Shown piece by piece: positions 35,101-49,400 of a stretch of 64,000 bases of DNA. This DNA is from Eudorina sp. 2006-703-Eu-15 (lineage: Eukaryota; Chlorophyta; Chlorophyceae; Chlamydomonadales; Volvocaceae): the NCBI GenBank assembly GCA_003117195.1, contig BDSI01000195.1, positions 62,001-126,000 of the forward strand. The letters are read 5' to 3'. Each line of letters begins with the position of its first letter. Position 1 is the first letter of the stretch. The position numbers were made by a program, and so were the translations under genes. Below the pieces are notes generated by a model, which was not told where the DNA came from, ran no database searches, and saw only the letters and a program-made list of their open reading frames with translations.

Positions 35101-38100
35101 TGGGCTACCACCGCGCCTGCAAGCAATGAGGAGTAACCACCAAGGGAGTCAGCTCGTGCCATGAGCAAGGGGCCGATTCGCAATCAATCACGAAGCGGCT
35201 GACGCATCACCTTGTAGGCGCGGACTGACCACCGCACCTGGCCAATCAATCCGCAACAGCAGCCACCGCGCCTGCAAGCAATAAGAAGTAACCACCAAGG
35301 GAGTCAGCTCGTGCCATAACGCGCGGGCAGATCCGTATTATCGCACAGCCACAACACCGACCTGGCCTATCACCTATCACCATGAGCGGTCCTGCACGCA
35401 AGTACGCAAGTAAGGCGGTCAGACCACCTATCGTGGAAGGCAGTTGCACAGTGATGTAGATGCCGACGTACCGTCGAGGTAGGTCCGCAGGCGCTCTTCT
35501 GGACCAACTAACGTAAGCAGGCTCCATCTCGCGAGGGGCATCGCAGCGCACAAGGAATGGGGCGGGGGGTTAGAAGAGTGACGTGATCAAATCAAGCTCG
35601 TGGGTCTACGGCATTGTACGAAATCAATAGCAAACAACGTGAATGCGTGTGCAAAGGCTGCGCTGCGCTGTGCTGAGCTTAGCTGAACGGCGGGGCTGAG
35701 GTGGCTGCTGCGCGGAGCTGAACGGCGGGGCTGAGGTGGCTGCTGCGCGGAGCTGAAGCAATCAAGGGCGGTGCTGCAAGACGACGCGGGACCGTGCGAA
35801 GGATGATTCCCCGAGCCCAACCCAGTTACCCAATCCATCCCTGGGCCCGACCCAACGAGCGACCCGGCACATACATGATCCCGAGCCCAGCCCATTTAGC
35901 CCAATCGTCACCTACCGGATGCGGGATCTCGTGAAGGTGCACAGCATGGGCTTTGGTCTTGGGGATAGGATGTAGGGGGATGCGTCAGCCGGTGAGTGAA
36001 CGTGTTGGCAAACCCGACGGAGCGCTCCTTCCGATGAGCGATCCTGCAAGAAGCGACGCGAGGGCGGGGTCAGCGTGTATGGTGTGTGGAAAGCTGGCGT
36101 GGTAAGCTGGCGAAGCAAAACTTACCTACCAACTTACCAACACCTGGATGGGCTACCACCGCGCCTGCAAGCAATGAGGAGTAACCACCAAGGGAGTCAG
36201 CTCGTGCCATGAGCAAGGGGCCGATTCGCAATCAATCACGAAGCGGCTGACGCATCACCTTGTAGGCGCGGACTGACCACCGCACCTGGCCAATCAATCC
36301 GCAACAGCAGCCACCGCGCCTGCAAGCAATAAGAAGTAACCACCAAGGGAGTCAGCTCGTGCCATAACGCGCGGGCAGATCCGTATTATCGCACAGCCAC
36401 AACACCGACCTGGCCTATCACCTATCACCATGAGCGGTCCTGCACGCAAGTACGCAAGTAAGGCGGTCAGACCACCTATCGTGGAAGGCAGTTGCACAGT
36501 GATGTAGATGCCGACGTACCGTCGAGGTAGGTCCGCAGGCGCTCTTCTGGACCAACTAACGTAAGCAGGCTCCATCTCGCGAGGGGCATCGCAGCGCACA
36601 AGGAATGGGGCGGGGGGTTAGAAGAGTGACGTGATCAAATCAAGCTCGTGGGTCTACGGCATTGTACGAAATCAATAGCAAACAACGTGAATGCGTGTGC
36701 AAAGGCTGCGCTGCGCTGTGCTGAGCTTAGCTGAACGGCGGGGCTGAGGTGGCTGCTGCGCGGAGCTGAACGGCGGGGCTGAGGTGGCTGCTGCGCGGAG
36801 CTGAAGCAATCAAGGGCGGTGCTGCAAGACGACGCGGGACCGTGCGAAGGTTGATTCCCCGAGCCCAACCCAGTTACCCAATCCATCCCTGGGCCCGACA
36901 CAACGAGCGACCCGGCACATACATGATCCCGAGCCCAGCCCATTTAGCCCAATCGTCACCTACATACCGGATGCGGGATCTCGTGAAGGTGCACAGCATG
37001 GGCTTTGGTCTTGGGGATAGGATGTAGGGGGATGCGTCAGCCGGTGAGTGAACGTGTTGGCAAACCCGACGGAGCGCTCCTTCCGATGAGCGATCCTGCA
37101 AGAAGCGACGCGAGGGCGGGGTCAGCGTGTATGGTGTGTGGAAAGCTGGCGTGGTAAGCTGGCGAAGCAAAACTTACCTACCAACTTACCAACACCTGGA
37201 TGGGCTACCACCGCGCCTGCAAGCAATGAGGAGTAACCACCAAGGGAGTCAGCTCGTGCCATGAGCAAGGGGCCGATTCGCAATCAATCACGAAGCGGCT
37301 GACGCATCACCTTGTAGGCGCGGACTGACCACCGCACCTGGCCAATCAATCCGCAACAGCAGCCACCGCGCCTGCAAGCAATAAGAAGTAACCACCAAGG
37401 GAGTCAGCTCGTGCCATAACGCGCGGGCAGATCCGTATTATCGCACAGCCACAACACCGACCTGGCCTATCACCTATCACCATGAGCGGTCCTGCACGCA
37501 AGTACGCAAGTAAGGCGGTCAGACCACCTATCGTGGAAGGCAGTTGCACAGTGATGTAGATGCCGACGTACCGTCGAGGTAGGTCCGCAGGCGCTCTTCT
37601 GGACCAACTAACGTAAGCAGGCTCCATCTCGCGAGGGGCATCGCAGCGCACAAGGAATGGGGCGGGGGGTTAGAAGAGTGACGTGATCAAATCAAGCTCG
37701 TGGGTCTACGGCATTGTACGAAATCAATAGCAAACAACGTGAATGCGTGTGCAAAGGCTGCGCTGCGCTGTGCTGAGCTTAGCTGAACGGCGGGGCTGAG
37801 GTGGCTGCTGCGCGGAGCTGAACGGCGGGGCTGAGGTGGCTGCTGCGCGGAGCTGAAGCAATCAAGGGCGGTGCTGCAAGACGACGCGGGACCGTGCGAA
37901 GGTTGATTCCCCGAGCCCAACCCAGTTACCCAATCCATCCCTGGGCCCGACACAACGAGCGACCCGGCACATACATGATCCCGAGCCCAGCCCATTTAGC
38001 CCAATCGTCACCTACATACCGGATGCGGGATCTCGTGAAGGTGCACAGCATGGGCTTTGGTCTTGGGGATAGGATGTAGGGGGATGCGTCAGCCGGTGAG

Positions 38101-40048
38101 TGAACGTGTTGGCAAACCCGACGGAGCGCTCCTTCCGATGAGCGATCCTGCAAGAAGCGACGCGAGGGCGGGGTCAGCGTGTATGGTGTGTGGAAAGCTG
38201 GCGTGGTAAGCTGGCGAAGCAAAACTTACCTACCAACTTACCAACACCTGGATGGGCTACCACCGCGCCTGCAAGCAATGAGGAGTAACCACCAAGGGAG
38301 TCAGCTCGTGCCATGAGCAAGGGGCCGATTCGCAATCAATCACGAAGCGGCTGACGCATCACCTTGTAGGCGCGGACTGACCACCGCACCTGGCCAATCA
38401 ATCCGCAACAGCAGCCACCGCGCCTGCAAGCAATAAGAAGTAACCACCAAGGAGTCAGCTCGTGCCATAACGCGCGGGCAGATCCGTATTATCGCACAGC
38501 CACAACACCGACCTGGCCTATCACCTATCACCATGAGCGGTCCTGCACGCAAGTACGCAAGTAAGGCGGTCAGACCACCTATCGTGGAAGGCAGTTGCAC
38601 AGTGATGTAGATGCCGACGTACCGTCGAGGTAGGTCCGCAGGCGCTCTTCTGGACCAACTAACGTAAGCAGGCTCCATCTCGCGAGGGGCATCGCAGCGC
38701 ACAAGGAATGGGGCGGGGGGTTAGAAGAGTGACGTGATCAAATCAAGCTCGTGGGTCTACGGCATTGTACGAAATCAATAGCAAACAACGTGAATGCGTG
38801 TGCAAAGGCTGCGCTGCGCTGTGCTGAGCTTAGCTGAACGGCGGGGCTGAGGTGGCTGCTGCGCGGAGCTGAACGGCGGGGCTGAGGTGGCTGCTGCGCG
38901 GAGCTGAAGCAATCAAGGGCGGTGCTGCAAGACGACGCGGGACCGTGCGAAGGATGATTCCCCGAGCCCAACCCAGTTACCCAATCCATCCCTGGGCCCG
39001 ACCCAACGAGCGACCCGGCACATACATGATCCCGAGCCCAGCCCATTTAGCCCAATCGTCACCTACCGGATGCGGGATCTCGTGAAGGTGCACAGCATGG
39101 GCTTTGGTCTTGGGGATAGGATGTAGGGGGATGCGTCAGCCGGTGAGTGAACGTGTTGGCAAACCGACGGAGCGCTCCTTCCGATGAGCGATCCTGCAAG
39201 AAGCGACGCGAGGGCGGGGTCAGCGTGTATGGTGTGTGGAAAGCTGGCGTGGTAAGCTGGCGAAGCAAAACTTACCTACCAACTTACCAACACCTGGATG
39301 GGCTACCACCGCGCCTGCAAGCAATGAGGAGTAACCACCAAGGGAGTCAGCTCGTGCCATGAGCAAGGGGCCGATTCGCAATCGATCACGAAGCGGCTGA
39401 CGCATCACCTTGTAGGCGCGGACTGACCACCGCACCTGGCCAATCAATCCGCAACAGCAGCCACCGCGCCTGCAAGCAATAAGAAGTAACCACCACGGGA
39501 GTCAGCTCGTGCCATAACGCGCGGGCAGATCCGTATTATCGCACAGCCACAACACCGACCTGGCCTATCACCTATCACCATGAGCGGTCCTGCACGCAAG
39601 TACGCAAGTAAGGCGGTCAGACCACCTATCGTGGAAGGCAGTTGCACAGTGATGTAGATGCCGACGTACCGTCGAGGTAGGTCCGCAGGCGCTCTTCTGG
39701 ACCAACTAACGTAAGCAGGCTCCATCTCGCGAGGGGCATCGCAGCGCACAAGGAATGGGGCGGGGGTTAGAAGAGTGACGTGATCAAATCAAGCTCGTGG
39801 GTCTACGGCATTGTACGAAATCAATAGCAAACAACGTGAATGCGTGTGCAAAGGCTGCGCTGCGCTGTGCTGAGCTTAGCTGAACGGCGGGGCTGAGGTG
39901 GCTGCTGCGCGGAGCTGAACGCGGGGCTGAGGTGGCTGCTGCGCGGAGCTGAAGCAATCAAGGGCGGTGCTGCAAGACGACGCGGGACCGTGCGAAGGAT
40001 GATTCCCGAGCCCAACCCAGTTACCATCCATCCTGGGCCCGACACAAC
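32113..40048. repeat. Satellite array 2, unit about 1,050 bp, eight units
   Basis: Anchors at about 32,606, 33,655, 34,707, 35,758, 36,807, 37,858, 38,910 and 39,956. Units carry two 35-bp elements, against three in array 1. Two unit types recur: one with GACACAACGAGCG plus a CATA duplication (CCTACATACCGG), the other without. This points to a higher-order period of about 2.1 kb in part of the array. Most units have one palindrome arm changed (GACCACCT for GACCGCCT). Confidence 0.95.
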
Positions 40049-40050
40049 GA

Positions 40051-42095
40051 CGGCCCGCGCATGATCCCTCCCTCCGCTCAACCCAACGAACGGCCGCGCA
40101 TGATCCTCCCGCCCTCCGCTCAACTCAACCAACGGCCCGCGCATGATGATCCGAGGGAACAGATCCCTATCGTCACCTACCGGATGCGGGATCTCGTGAC
40201 GGCAAAGGCGCATTCCGTCGACGGCGGTCTTCGACACATTTTCACGGTTCTTGTTGAGGAAGCTTCGCTGGTCACTCGGGTCTGTGTGTGCGGGGAAGGA
40301 AAAGCGCGCGGGATAAGAGGTTGACGATAAGAGGTACTTCGAAGCGCAATGTGATCCCAGGTCAGTGCGCAAACCATTTCCACGCCCAGAAACATCAACA
40401 CAGTCAGCAGCATACATGCCAAGCATGTTGCGGTCGACGCACTTGGTCCAATGTCACGCCCCTTATTGCACCAAAACGAGCTTTAAGTCAGCCAATAGAA
40501 CGTAATCCGCAGGCCAGCACTCGTAAGGTTTACAGCGGCGCTTGCAACTCGCTGTGCTGTCGACAGGAACTGACCTGTTATTCTTTGTAATTGCAGCAAC
40601 ATATAATAAAATGTAATCAGGCCAGCACTCGTGGTTTACAGGGCATGCTACTTGTTGTGTCAGAGCCGTTGTGCAGGCGGAGCATCGACTGTGGCTGTAC
40701 CGTAAGCACTGCGACAGCAAACGCGTCTTGCAGACGATGAGCTCCCCTTGGACGTTGAGGCTGTTTCGGCTGCGACCGAGTTAGCAGGGCTGCAACGCTC
40801 CGGGACAGTGAAAGGACAGGACTCCTAACTTCAGCGCGATTGCAGTAAGAAAATGCTGTTCCTGCTTTGATACAGCTGCTTGATGAGAAGAAGGTGAGTT
40901 GCCGGTTTATATGGAATTAATGGCCTAGAAGTCGTACAACATGGCAAGTTCACTACTGCTGCTTTGTACATGCTTCAGGCATTGGATCTTGGTGCACAAG
41001 CCTGAGGCGTGCTGATCAGACGGCGAAAGGTATCGTGACAAGGACCAGCTGGCTGGCCATCGTCCTAAAACCGAAGAAAAGTTCCGAGCGACGCCTCGTC
41101 GTGGCCGGCCAGTTCTGATTCTCATTGTGATGACGTTCAGTCACATTGCGCGAGAAGTTTGCGGAGCTCCGCTGGAGGTAGTGGCTGCAATTACTGCAAA
41201 GCGCTCTACCAGCCCTGTCGACTACCGAAGTTATGTTCGTATGGTATTTCAGTTGCATCGCTACATCCGTGCAATATGCGCTGTGAGCCTTGCATGGCAC
41301 CTTCCGCGGTGGGATGGACGATGGTGTCGGCATGCAAGCCGCCGCTAGGTGAATGGCAATTCGCGAACTTCGAATGCCCAGACAAGGTCGTAAGAGAATC
41401 TTTCTGTGGAATCCGGAGTTCATTTTGGCGAATTTGTGTCGAGGTGTCACATGCTACATATATACGTTTGGGCGACAATTGGCCGGGACGCAGCACAGCA
41501 CGGCGCTCTCGCGCGCGTCTTACAAATAAACTAGGCTGCTCCAACTGGTCGTCCGACGCCGGCGGGTACACCCCCGCACCTCCACACTGAGAGGGGCAGG
41601 GAGGGGCGGCCCCCACACGGCTTGATCCTGCCACGACACACCAGTTCGAAGCTGCTCACCAACTCTACAACACAATTGGACACCTGCCAAGAGCTGCGCA
41701 GGACTACTGAAAGCCCACTACGCGACTACACAACTACAAAAGCGCGAACGAACCTGCTACGGTAGCCAGCGCTTCCCTCCCCCCAGGAATGGGAGCGCAC
41801 TAAACTACCCACCACACACCACGCCACCAGCAATCGCCACCGCGACAACCCGGAAGGTGAACAGAATGTGGGGGGAAACGTCCGAGACTGCGCGCGACGT
41901 GGACGTTCGCGGCCCCCAGGCCCAAAGGGCAGCGCCCTCTCCCGCTCGCCCAGTCCCACGAGGGTAGGCCGTCCCGCGGTCTGATCCCCTCGGGTCCCTC
42001 CCGGGACCCGGAGGGCGCGACACACACCCTCACCCATCCCGCTACATGGCTTCGACCACCCGGAAGCGAGCCTACACCGCCGACAGCGCACATGT
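40051..42095. repeat. A block, copy 2 (eroded)
   Basis: Corresponds to 51,230-53,298 but with dozens of one- and two-base losses, many in homopolymers (CCCC to CCC, GG to G), and some longer losses near 40,600-40,720. Open frames seen in the other copies are broken. Confidence 0.85.
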
Positions 42096-42262
42096 ACCGT
42101 AGTACCGTAGTACCGTTACAGTGTGCAAGGGTTTATGTCGCAGTTTTATATGATGCTATAGGACGAACCTACGCCATACGAACCGAGAGTCCACCTGCTA
42201 AGGATGCACATCCGTTCCGCGTGCGAATCCAGCGTCGGCACCCTGGGACTCGGGACCTTACC
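42096..42262 (-). repeat. SINE remnant, MU2
   Basis: Begins with the same ACCGTAGTACCGTAGTACCG end as the MU3 SINE directly after GCGCACATGT, and keeps fragments down to CCCTGGGACTCG. Most of the middle, the B box and the right flank, including the recombinase GRW segment, are lost. Confidence 0.7.
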
Positions 42263-42330
42263 GCCCCTTGTCACGCAGGCTGTGCGAAGAAATGCGCTGT
42301 AAGTCCGTCGACCTCAAAACCCCGGGACGC
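42240..42330 (-). pseudogene. Tyrosine recombinase relic, MU2 (truncated)
   Basis: Only the segment up to HSLR of the relic is left. The DDIQQHGRW part was removed together with the SINE's right end. Confidence 0.5.
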
Positions 42331-43549
42331 GAAGGGGTCAAAGTGGGTCTGGAAAAGGGTTGTGCAAACAGTGCACGGCGATGATACCGCGGGTCCCCGT
42401 CTAGTCCACGCTGTTTGTGGTGGTGAAAACCACCGGTTGAGCACTGACGCCCATCCAGCCTGCCAGTCCACAGTTCTGACACTCGCCCTAGCAAAATGCG
42501 GTCGCACAACCTTGATGATCGGCACAGGCCGAGGCGAGTCCCACAAAGAGGCCTGCACACCGCCCAGCACAATAGCGCCAGCTCTCTCTGCCGCATCATT
42601 CCCTTGCCCCTCAGCCAGCACGCCCCAGACAGCTGCAAGGGCGAGGTGCGCAGGCCTCCCGCCTCCACCGCCGCACCTGGCCCACGGGTCCGCCGCACCC
42701 CCGCGTATCCGTGCTCGCAAACAACAATTTCGGCGCCTTTCCACCGGGACCGGGTGTTCCAACGGGCCCAGATAGCTCGTAGGCGCCTATTGCTGACGGG
42801 ACCTGGAGAGGGTTGCGGACTGCCAGCTGCGTTGGGGCGCCTCTCTGGATGCAGCTGCGTGGATCCGTGGCTGAGGGCTGCGGAGCCCTCCCTGTTGCCA
42901 CATCGGGACGAGGACCTGTCGTCCTTCGGGCGCTGCGCCCTCCAGCTGACCAGGACCCCTGCACCTCCGCGGGTCCCAAGCAGCACTGATGTGTCATGCA
43001 TGTACCGCCCTCCCAACTCCCGCAGCACCGGCCCCCCCACGTCCCGCAGCTGTGTGTTACAGCCGCAACCCAAGATGCCCGACAGCTCCAGGGGAATGTC
43101 CTTCTCTGCAGGTTGCTTGGGCAGTGCCTCCAAACACACCGGTTGCCGCGTCGGCGAGGGAGATGGACCCAGCTGCTGCCATGACGGTCGCACAGGCCTG
43201 CAGATGTGCAGAGGGGGAGGAGGAAGGGGAAGGCGGACGGGGGGGATGGCGGAGGCAACATACGCGCGCCAAGCGATGTTCGACAAGCCGTCCACAACCA
43301 CGTGGGGTAGCAATCACGCGAAACAACGATGACGAGTCTCCTTCCCTCACGGAAGTGCTCAGAGCTCTGTTTCTGAAGTGCTACTCGGTGGGATGTCTCA
43401 GCCCGCCCTTACCCAGCCGCGCATAGGGCTCCTCCCCAGCCCGCTCCAAATCGGGCATAGGCGTCCTCCCTAAACGCTGTCACGCATAGCCTTGCTCCCA
43501 AGCAGCACGCATCGTCCTTGGCTTATGAGCGAGCAGGTAGGACAGCGGG

Positions 43550-43700
43550 GGAGCAGCGGCTCCTCCATTCCGCGGCTCAGCAGCGGCGCGCTCCGCGGCT
43601 CCCCAGCGGCGCTCGCGGCTCCGCGGCTCCTCCTCCCTCGCGGCCGCGGCTCGCGAGCGGCTCGCGGCTCCGCGGCTCCGCGGCTCCGCGGCGCAACCAC
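43550..43700. repeat. GC-rich degenerate tract at the minisatellite 1 position, MU2
   Basis: Irregular GCGGCTC and CGCGGCTC motifs where the other blocks have regular CAGCGGCTCCCTCCAC units. Confidence 0.6.
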
Positions 43701-44999
43701 CACGCCTTCGCGCCCTCCACGCCCCCGCTCCGGCGCAGTGACCGAATCCGCGAAAGGCGCGCTTGAATGCTGCGGCGAATGGCCGCTGCCGATGTCGCCA
43801 GGTAGCCGACAGCCGGACTGCGGCCGTAGACGGGGCGCCAATGCAGTGTGTGAGGACACGCGAACGAGCGGAGGCGCGTCAGGGGCGCCACGGGCTTTTC
43901 AGCTCTACGCTTCACTGACTCTGTGTAGCCGCTCGTACTCGTCCACGGACCGGCACTCCGCCATCTTCTTCATCTGGCTGCGGAGACACATGAAGCGCAA
44001 CAGGTGGCGACACAAGCGGGGCCATGTTGGTGCCGAGTCATGTTCCGCGGCACGCCAGCCCGGGGCGGAAGCGACATTACCCAGGACCGATATTGTTGAT
44101 AAGCCCCAAACCAGCCGGGGTCCAGCCCGCCCAATCGTACGCAAGGTTGGGCACCCCAGGCGATGACTGTCTACCAGATCGTTGATTGTCCCCCACACCG
44201 AACTGCGGACAGCGTTTGCCGACCCAGTCCCCCGAGGCTGGGTCAACCGAGGCGCGTCAACAAGTCCAACATGACAGATGAAAGAAGATTGCCCGCGTTG
44301 AAAATGTCGGAGGTTAGGGTTGCGGTCCAGCACAACCCACTGGCCGGGACCGCCGCTTCCCAGGAGCGCCCTTGTGGCATTCAATTCGTCGTGGCATTCA
44401 AGGTGCTTACACATGATTGATTCCGGTCACTGGCAACAGGCGGATGCGCTCCGGGTGCGCTGCAGGGGGCCCTTGTACGTCCACACACCGCCAGTTCCTT
44501 CCCAGCTGCCGACTATTCCGTACATCCGTACACTTACTTGCTGATGAGCTGCTCGCCGCCGCCTCCTGTCCGCGCCCCGGTGGCCATGCCCCGGCCCTCC
44601 GATCCCTCCTCCTTGTCGCGTGAGCCCGGCGCGCTGGAGGGCTACCGCGCGCCCGCCTGAGGCTCTTCCTGCTGCTGCGGCCCGCTGGGGCCCCGCCGGA
44701 GCGCCCCGACACGTTCTCCGCGCTGACGCCCTTCCGGGGACTGGGCGCCGACGCCCTGCCGGGGACTGGGCGACGTCCCTGTGCCGGCAGTAGACCACAC
44801 AAAAGCATCTCAAGGAAAGGGGGACAAAGCGTGTTAGGAGACAAACACGTACGGGAAATATCACATGCTAAAACGGGGCGAGTTGGGATGCAGGCCCTGC
44901 GGAGGAGCTTGCCACGTCGTCCCCGGAGCCGATAGTCATGCGACCCGCCGAGCCCGCCGGTAACCAATGTGCCGCCACGCACGGATCTCGTCGGACACC

Positions 45000-45113
45000 A
45001 CGAGGGACCCGAGGGACACGGGGCCCACGAGGGACAAGACGGACACGGGGGACCGCGAGGGACCCGAGGGACAAGAGGGACACAAGGGATGCGAGGGACA
45101 CGGGGGACAGTCC
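45000..45113. repeat. 18-bp minisatellite, MU2
   Basis: Same tract as 15,228-15,345 with small indels. Confidence 0.8.
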
Positions 45114-45988
45114 TCCATTCCGTCAGCACGGCGGCTCCGGTACCGCTCGCGCCGCGGTCCTCCTCCCTCGCCCCGGTCGCGATCGCGGCCCGGGTCCGGG
45201 TCCGCCGCAACCACCACGCCTTCGGCCCTCCACGCCCCCCCGCTCCGGCGCAGTGAACCCCGCGATGCTGCGGTGGCCGCTTGATGTCGCCTGCGGCCGG
45301 ACCGGCAGAGGGGGCCAATGCAGTAGGAACGCGAACGAGGGAGGAGGGGCCCACGGGCTTTTCACCGCTGCTCGTATGATTGGCTGCTGTATGACTGAAT
45401 ATTACAGAGAAGCTCGGGAAGAGGTCGTTGGCGCAAATTAGGAGAGGCCCCAGCAATTTGCCGCGATGGCCCACTTGATCGAAAGCCCTTCGACCGGAGG
45501 CTGCACAGCGGCGAGCTGTAACCCTTGCTGACGGAACCCGGGTGGCTAAATGCCGCGGCAGCGAACACAAGGTAGCCAATGCACAGCCATTGGGACCCTT
45601 CTCTCGGGCTTGGTGTCTCCTAGGTCTGACACCTAGCCGAAGGACCGGGTCAAGCGACTGTGGTGGCTGGCTGGGTTAGTAGGGCAGTGCGGAGTGCGCC
45701 CTGTTCGTCGCGGGTCCCGTCCCGCAACGACGGGCAGCCGTACCTTCCTCCGACTCGGACGCTGACAGGGAGGACTTCATTGCCAGCGGACCATCGGGGT
45801 CGTTCCCAGCGCCGCCGCCGCCGCCGCCTTCGCTTGCTGCCGCCGGAACGCCATCCGCTCCTCCGCCGCCCGGTCCACCGCCGATATGGGCGTGTGGCGC
45901 TTCGCCGCGGCGGCCGGCCGTCGACCATACCGCCGCCGCCGCCGCCCCAGCGCCGCCCCGGTCCGGCCGTCGACCATACCGCCGCCGC

Positions 45989-46370
45989 CAGCGGCTCCAC
46001 CAGCGGCTCCCTCCACCAGCGGCTCCCTCCACCAGCGGCTCCCTCCCCCAGCGGCTTCCTCCACCAGCAGCTCCCTCCCCAGAGGCTCCCTCCCCCAGAG
46101 GCTCCCTCCCCAGAGGCTCCCTCCCCCGAGGCTCCCTCCACCAGCGGCTTCCTCCACCAGCGGCTCCCTCCACCAGCGGCTCCCTCCCCAGCGGCTCCAC
46201 CAGCAGCTCCCTCCACCAGCGGCTCCCCAGCGGCTCCACCAGCGGCTCCCTCCACCAGCGGCTCCCCCACCGGCTCCCTCCACCAGCGGCTCCACCAGCG
46301 GCTCCCTCCACCAGCGGCTCCACCAGCGGCTCCGCCAGCGGCTCCCTCCACCAGCGGCTCCCTCCACCGG
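45989..46370. repeat. Minisatellite 2, MU2
   Basis: Same order of variant units as at 31,667-32,052 with small losses. It leads through CACCTGCAACTTACCAA repeats into array 3. Confidence 0.9.
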
Positions 46371-46435
46371 CACCTCTACCGGCACCTACAAACGTACCAA
46401 CACCTGCAACTTACCAACACCTGCAACTTACCAAC

Positions 46436-49400
46436 ACCGCGCCTGCAAGCAATAACAAGTAACCACCAAGGGAGTCAGCTCGTGCCATAACGCGCGGGCA
46501 GATCCGTATTATCGCACAGCCACAACACCGACCTGGCCTATCACCTATCACCATGAGCGGTCCTGCACGCAAGTACGCAAGTAAGGCGGTCAGACCACCT
46601 ATCGTGGAAGGCAGTTGCACAGTGATGTAGATGCCGACGTACCGTCGAGGTAGGTCCGCAGGCGCTCTTCTGGACCAACTAACGTAAGCAGGCTCCATCT
46701 CGCGAGGGGCATCGCAGCGCACAAGGAATGGGGCGGGGGTTAGAAGAGTGACGTGATCAAATCAAGCTCGTGGGTCTACGGCATTGTACGAAATCAATAG
46801 CAAACAACGTGAATGCGTGTGCAAAGGCTGCGCTGCGCTGTGCTGAGCTTAGCTGAACGGCGGCGGGGCTGAGGTGGCTGCTGCGCGGAGCTGAACGGCG
46901 GGGCTGAGGTGGCTGCTGCGCGGAGCTGAAGCAATCAAGGGCGGTGCTGCAAGACGACGCGGGACCGTGCGAAGGTTGATTCCCCGAGCCCAACCCAGTT
47001 ACCCAATCCATCCCTGGACCCGACCCAACGAGCGACCCGGCACATACATGATCCCGAGCCCAGCCCATTTAGCCCAATCGTCACCTACCGGATGCGGGAT
47101 CTCGTGAAGGTGCACAGCATGGGCTTTGGTCTTGGGGATAGGGTGTAGGGGGATGCGTCAGCCGGTGAGTGAACGTGTTGGCAAACCCGACGGAGCGCTC
47201 CTTCCGATGAGCGATCCTGCAAGAAGCGACGCGAGGGCGGGGTCAGCGTGTATGGTGTGTGGAAAGCTGGCGTGGTAAGCTGGCGATGCAAAACTTACCT
47301 ACCAACTTACCAACACCTGGATGGGCTACCACCGCGCCTGCAAGCAATGAGGAGTAATCACCAAGGGAGTCAGCTCGTGCCATGAGCAAGGGGCCGATTC
47401 GCAATCGATCACGAAGCGGCTGACTCATCACCTTGTAGGCGCGGACTGACCACCGCACCTTGCCAATCGATCCGCAACAGCAGCCACCGCGCCTGCAAGC
47501 AATAACAAGTAACCACCAAGGGAGTCAGCTCGTGCCATAACGCGCGGGCAGATCCGTATTATCGCGCAGCCACAACACCGACCTGGCCCATCACCTATCA
47601 CCATGAGCGGCCCTGCACGCAAGTACGCAAGTCAGGCGGTCAGACCGCCTATCGTGGAAGGCAGTTGCACAGTGATGTAGATGCCGACGTACCGTCGAGG
47701 TAGGTCCGCAGGCGCTCTTCTGGACCAACTAACGTAAGCAGGCTCCATCTCGCGAGGGGCATCGCAGCGCACAAGGAATGGGGCGGGGGGTTAGAAGAGT
47801 GACGTGATCAAATCAAGCTCGTGGGTCTACGGCATTGTACGAAATCAATAGCAAACAACGTGAATGCGTGTGCAAAGGCTGCGCTGCGCTGTGCTGAGCT
47901 TAGCTGAACGGCGGGGCTGAGGTGGCTGCTGCGCGGAGCTGAACGGCGGGGCTGAGGTGGCTGCTGCGCGGAGCTGAAGCAATCAAGGGCGGTGCTGCAA
48001 GACGACGCGGGACCGTGCGAAGGTTGATTCCCCGAGCCCAACCCAGTTACCCAATCCATCCCTGGGCCCGACACAACGAGCGACCCGGCACATACATGAT
48101 CCCGAGCCCAGCCCATTTAGCCCAATCGTCACCTACATACCGGATGCGGGATCTCGTGAAGGTGCACAGCATGGGCTTTGGTCTTGGGGATAGGATGTAG
48201 GGGGATGCGTCAGCCGGTGAGTGAACGTGTTGGCAAACCCGACGGAGCGCTCCTTCCGATGAGCGATCCTGCAAGAAGCGACGCGAGGGCGGGGTCAGCG
48301 TGTATGGTGTGTGGAAAGCTGGCGTGGTAAGCTGGCGAAGCAAAACTTACCTACCAACTTACCAACACCTGGATGGGCTACCACCGCGCCTGCAAGCAAT
48401 GAGGAGTAACCACCAAGGGAGTCAGCTCGTGCCATGAGCAAGGGGCCGATTCGCAATCAATCACGAAGCGGCTGACGCATCACCTTGTAGGCGCGGACTG
48501 ACCACCGCACCTGGCCAATCAATCCGCAACAGCAGCCACCGCGCCTGCAAGCAATAAGAAGTAACCACCAAGGGAGTCAGCTCGTGCCATAACGCGCGGC
48601 AGATCCGTATTATCGCACAGCCACAACACCGACCTGGCCTATCACCTATCACCATGAGCGGTCCTGCACGCAAGTACGCAAGTAAGGCGGTCAGACCACC
48701 TATCGTGGAAGGCAGTTGCACAGTGATGTAGATGCCGACGTACCGTCGAGGTAGGTCCGCAGGCGCTCTTCTGGACCAACTAACGTAAGCAGGCTCCATC
48801 TCGCGAGGGGCATCGCAGCGCACAAGGAATGGGGCGGGGGGTTAGAAGAGTGACGTGATCAAATCAAGCTCGTGGGTCTACGGCATTGTACGAAATCAAT
48901 AGCAAACAACGTGAATGCGTGTGCAAAGGCTGCGCTGCGCTGTGCTGAGCTTAGCTGAACGGCGGGGCTGAGGTGGCTGCTGCGCGGAGCTGAACGGCGG
49001 GGCTGAGGTGGCTGCTGCGCGGAGCTGAAGCAATCAAGGGCGGTGCTGCAAGACGACGCGGGACCGTGCGAAGGTTGATTCCCCGAGCCCAACCCAGTTA
49101 CCCAATCCATCCCTGGGCCCGACCCAACGAGCGACCCGGCACATACATGATCCCGAGCCCAGCCCATTTAGCCCAATCGTCACCTACATACCGGATGCGG
49201 GATCTCGTGAAGGTGCACAGCATGGGCTTTGGTCTTGGGGATAGGATGTAGGGGGATGCGTCAGCCGGTGAGTGAACGTGTTGGCAAACCCGACGGAGCG
49301 CTCCTTCCGATGAGCGATCCTGCAAGAAGCGACGCGAGGGCGGGGTCAGCGTGTATGGTGTGTGGAAAGCTGGCGTGGTAAGCTGGCGAAGCAAAACTTA

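Larger units (their letters stand above)
42331..45985. repeat. B block, copy 2 (eroded)
   Basis: Shorter than the other copies because of scattered small deletions and one large rearranged stretch (about 43,480-43,900). There, minisatellite 1 is replaced by GCGGCTCCGCGGCTC-like sequence and the flanking 0.5 kb is shortened. Confidence 0.85.
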
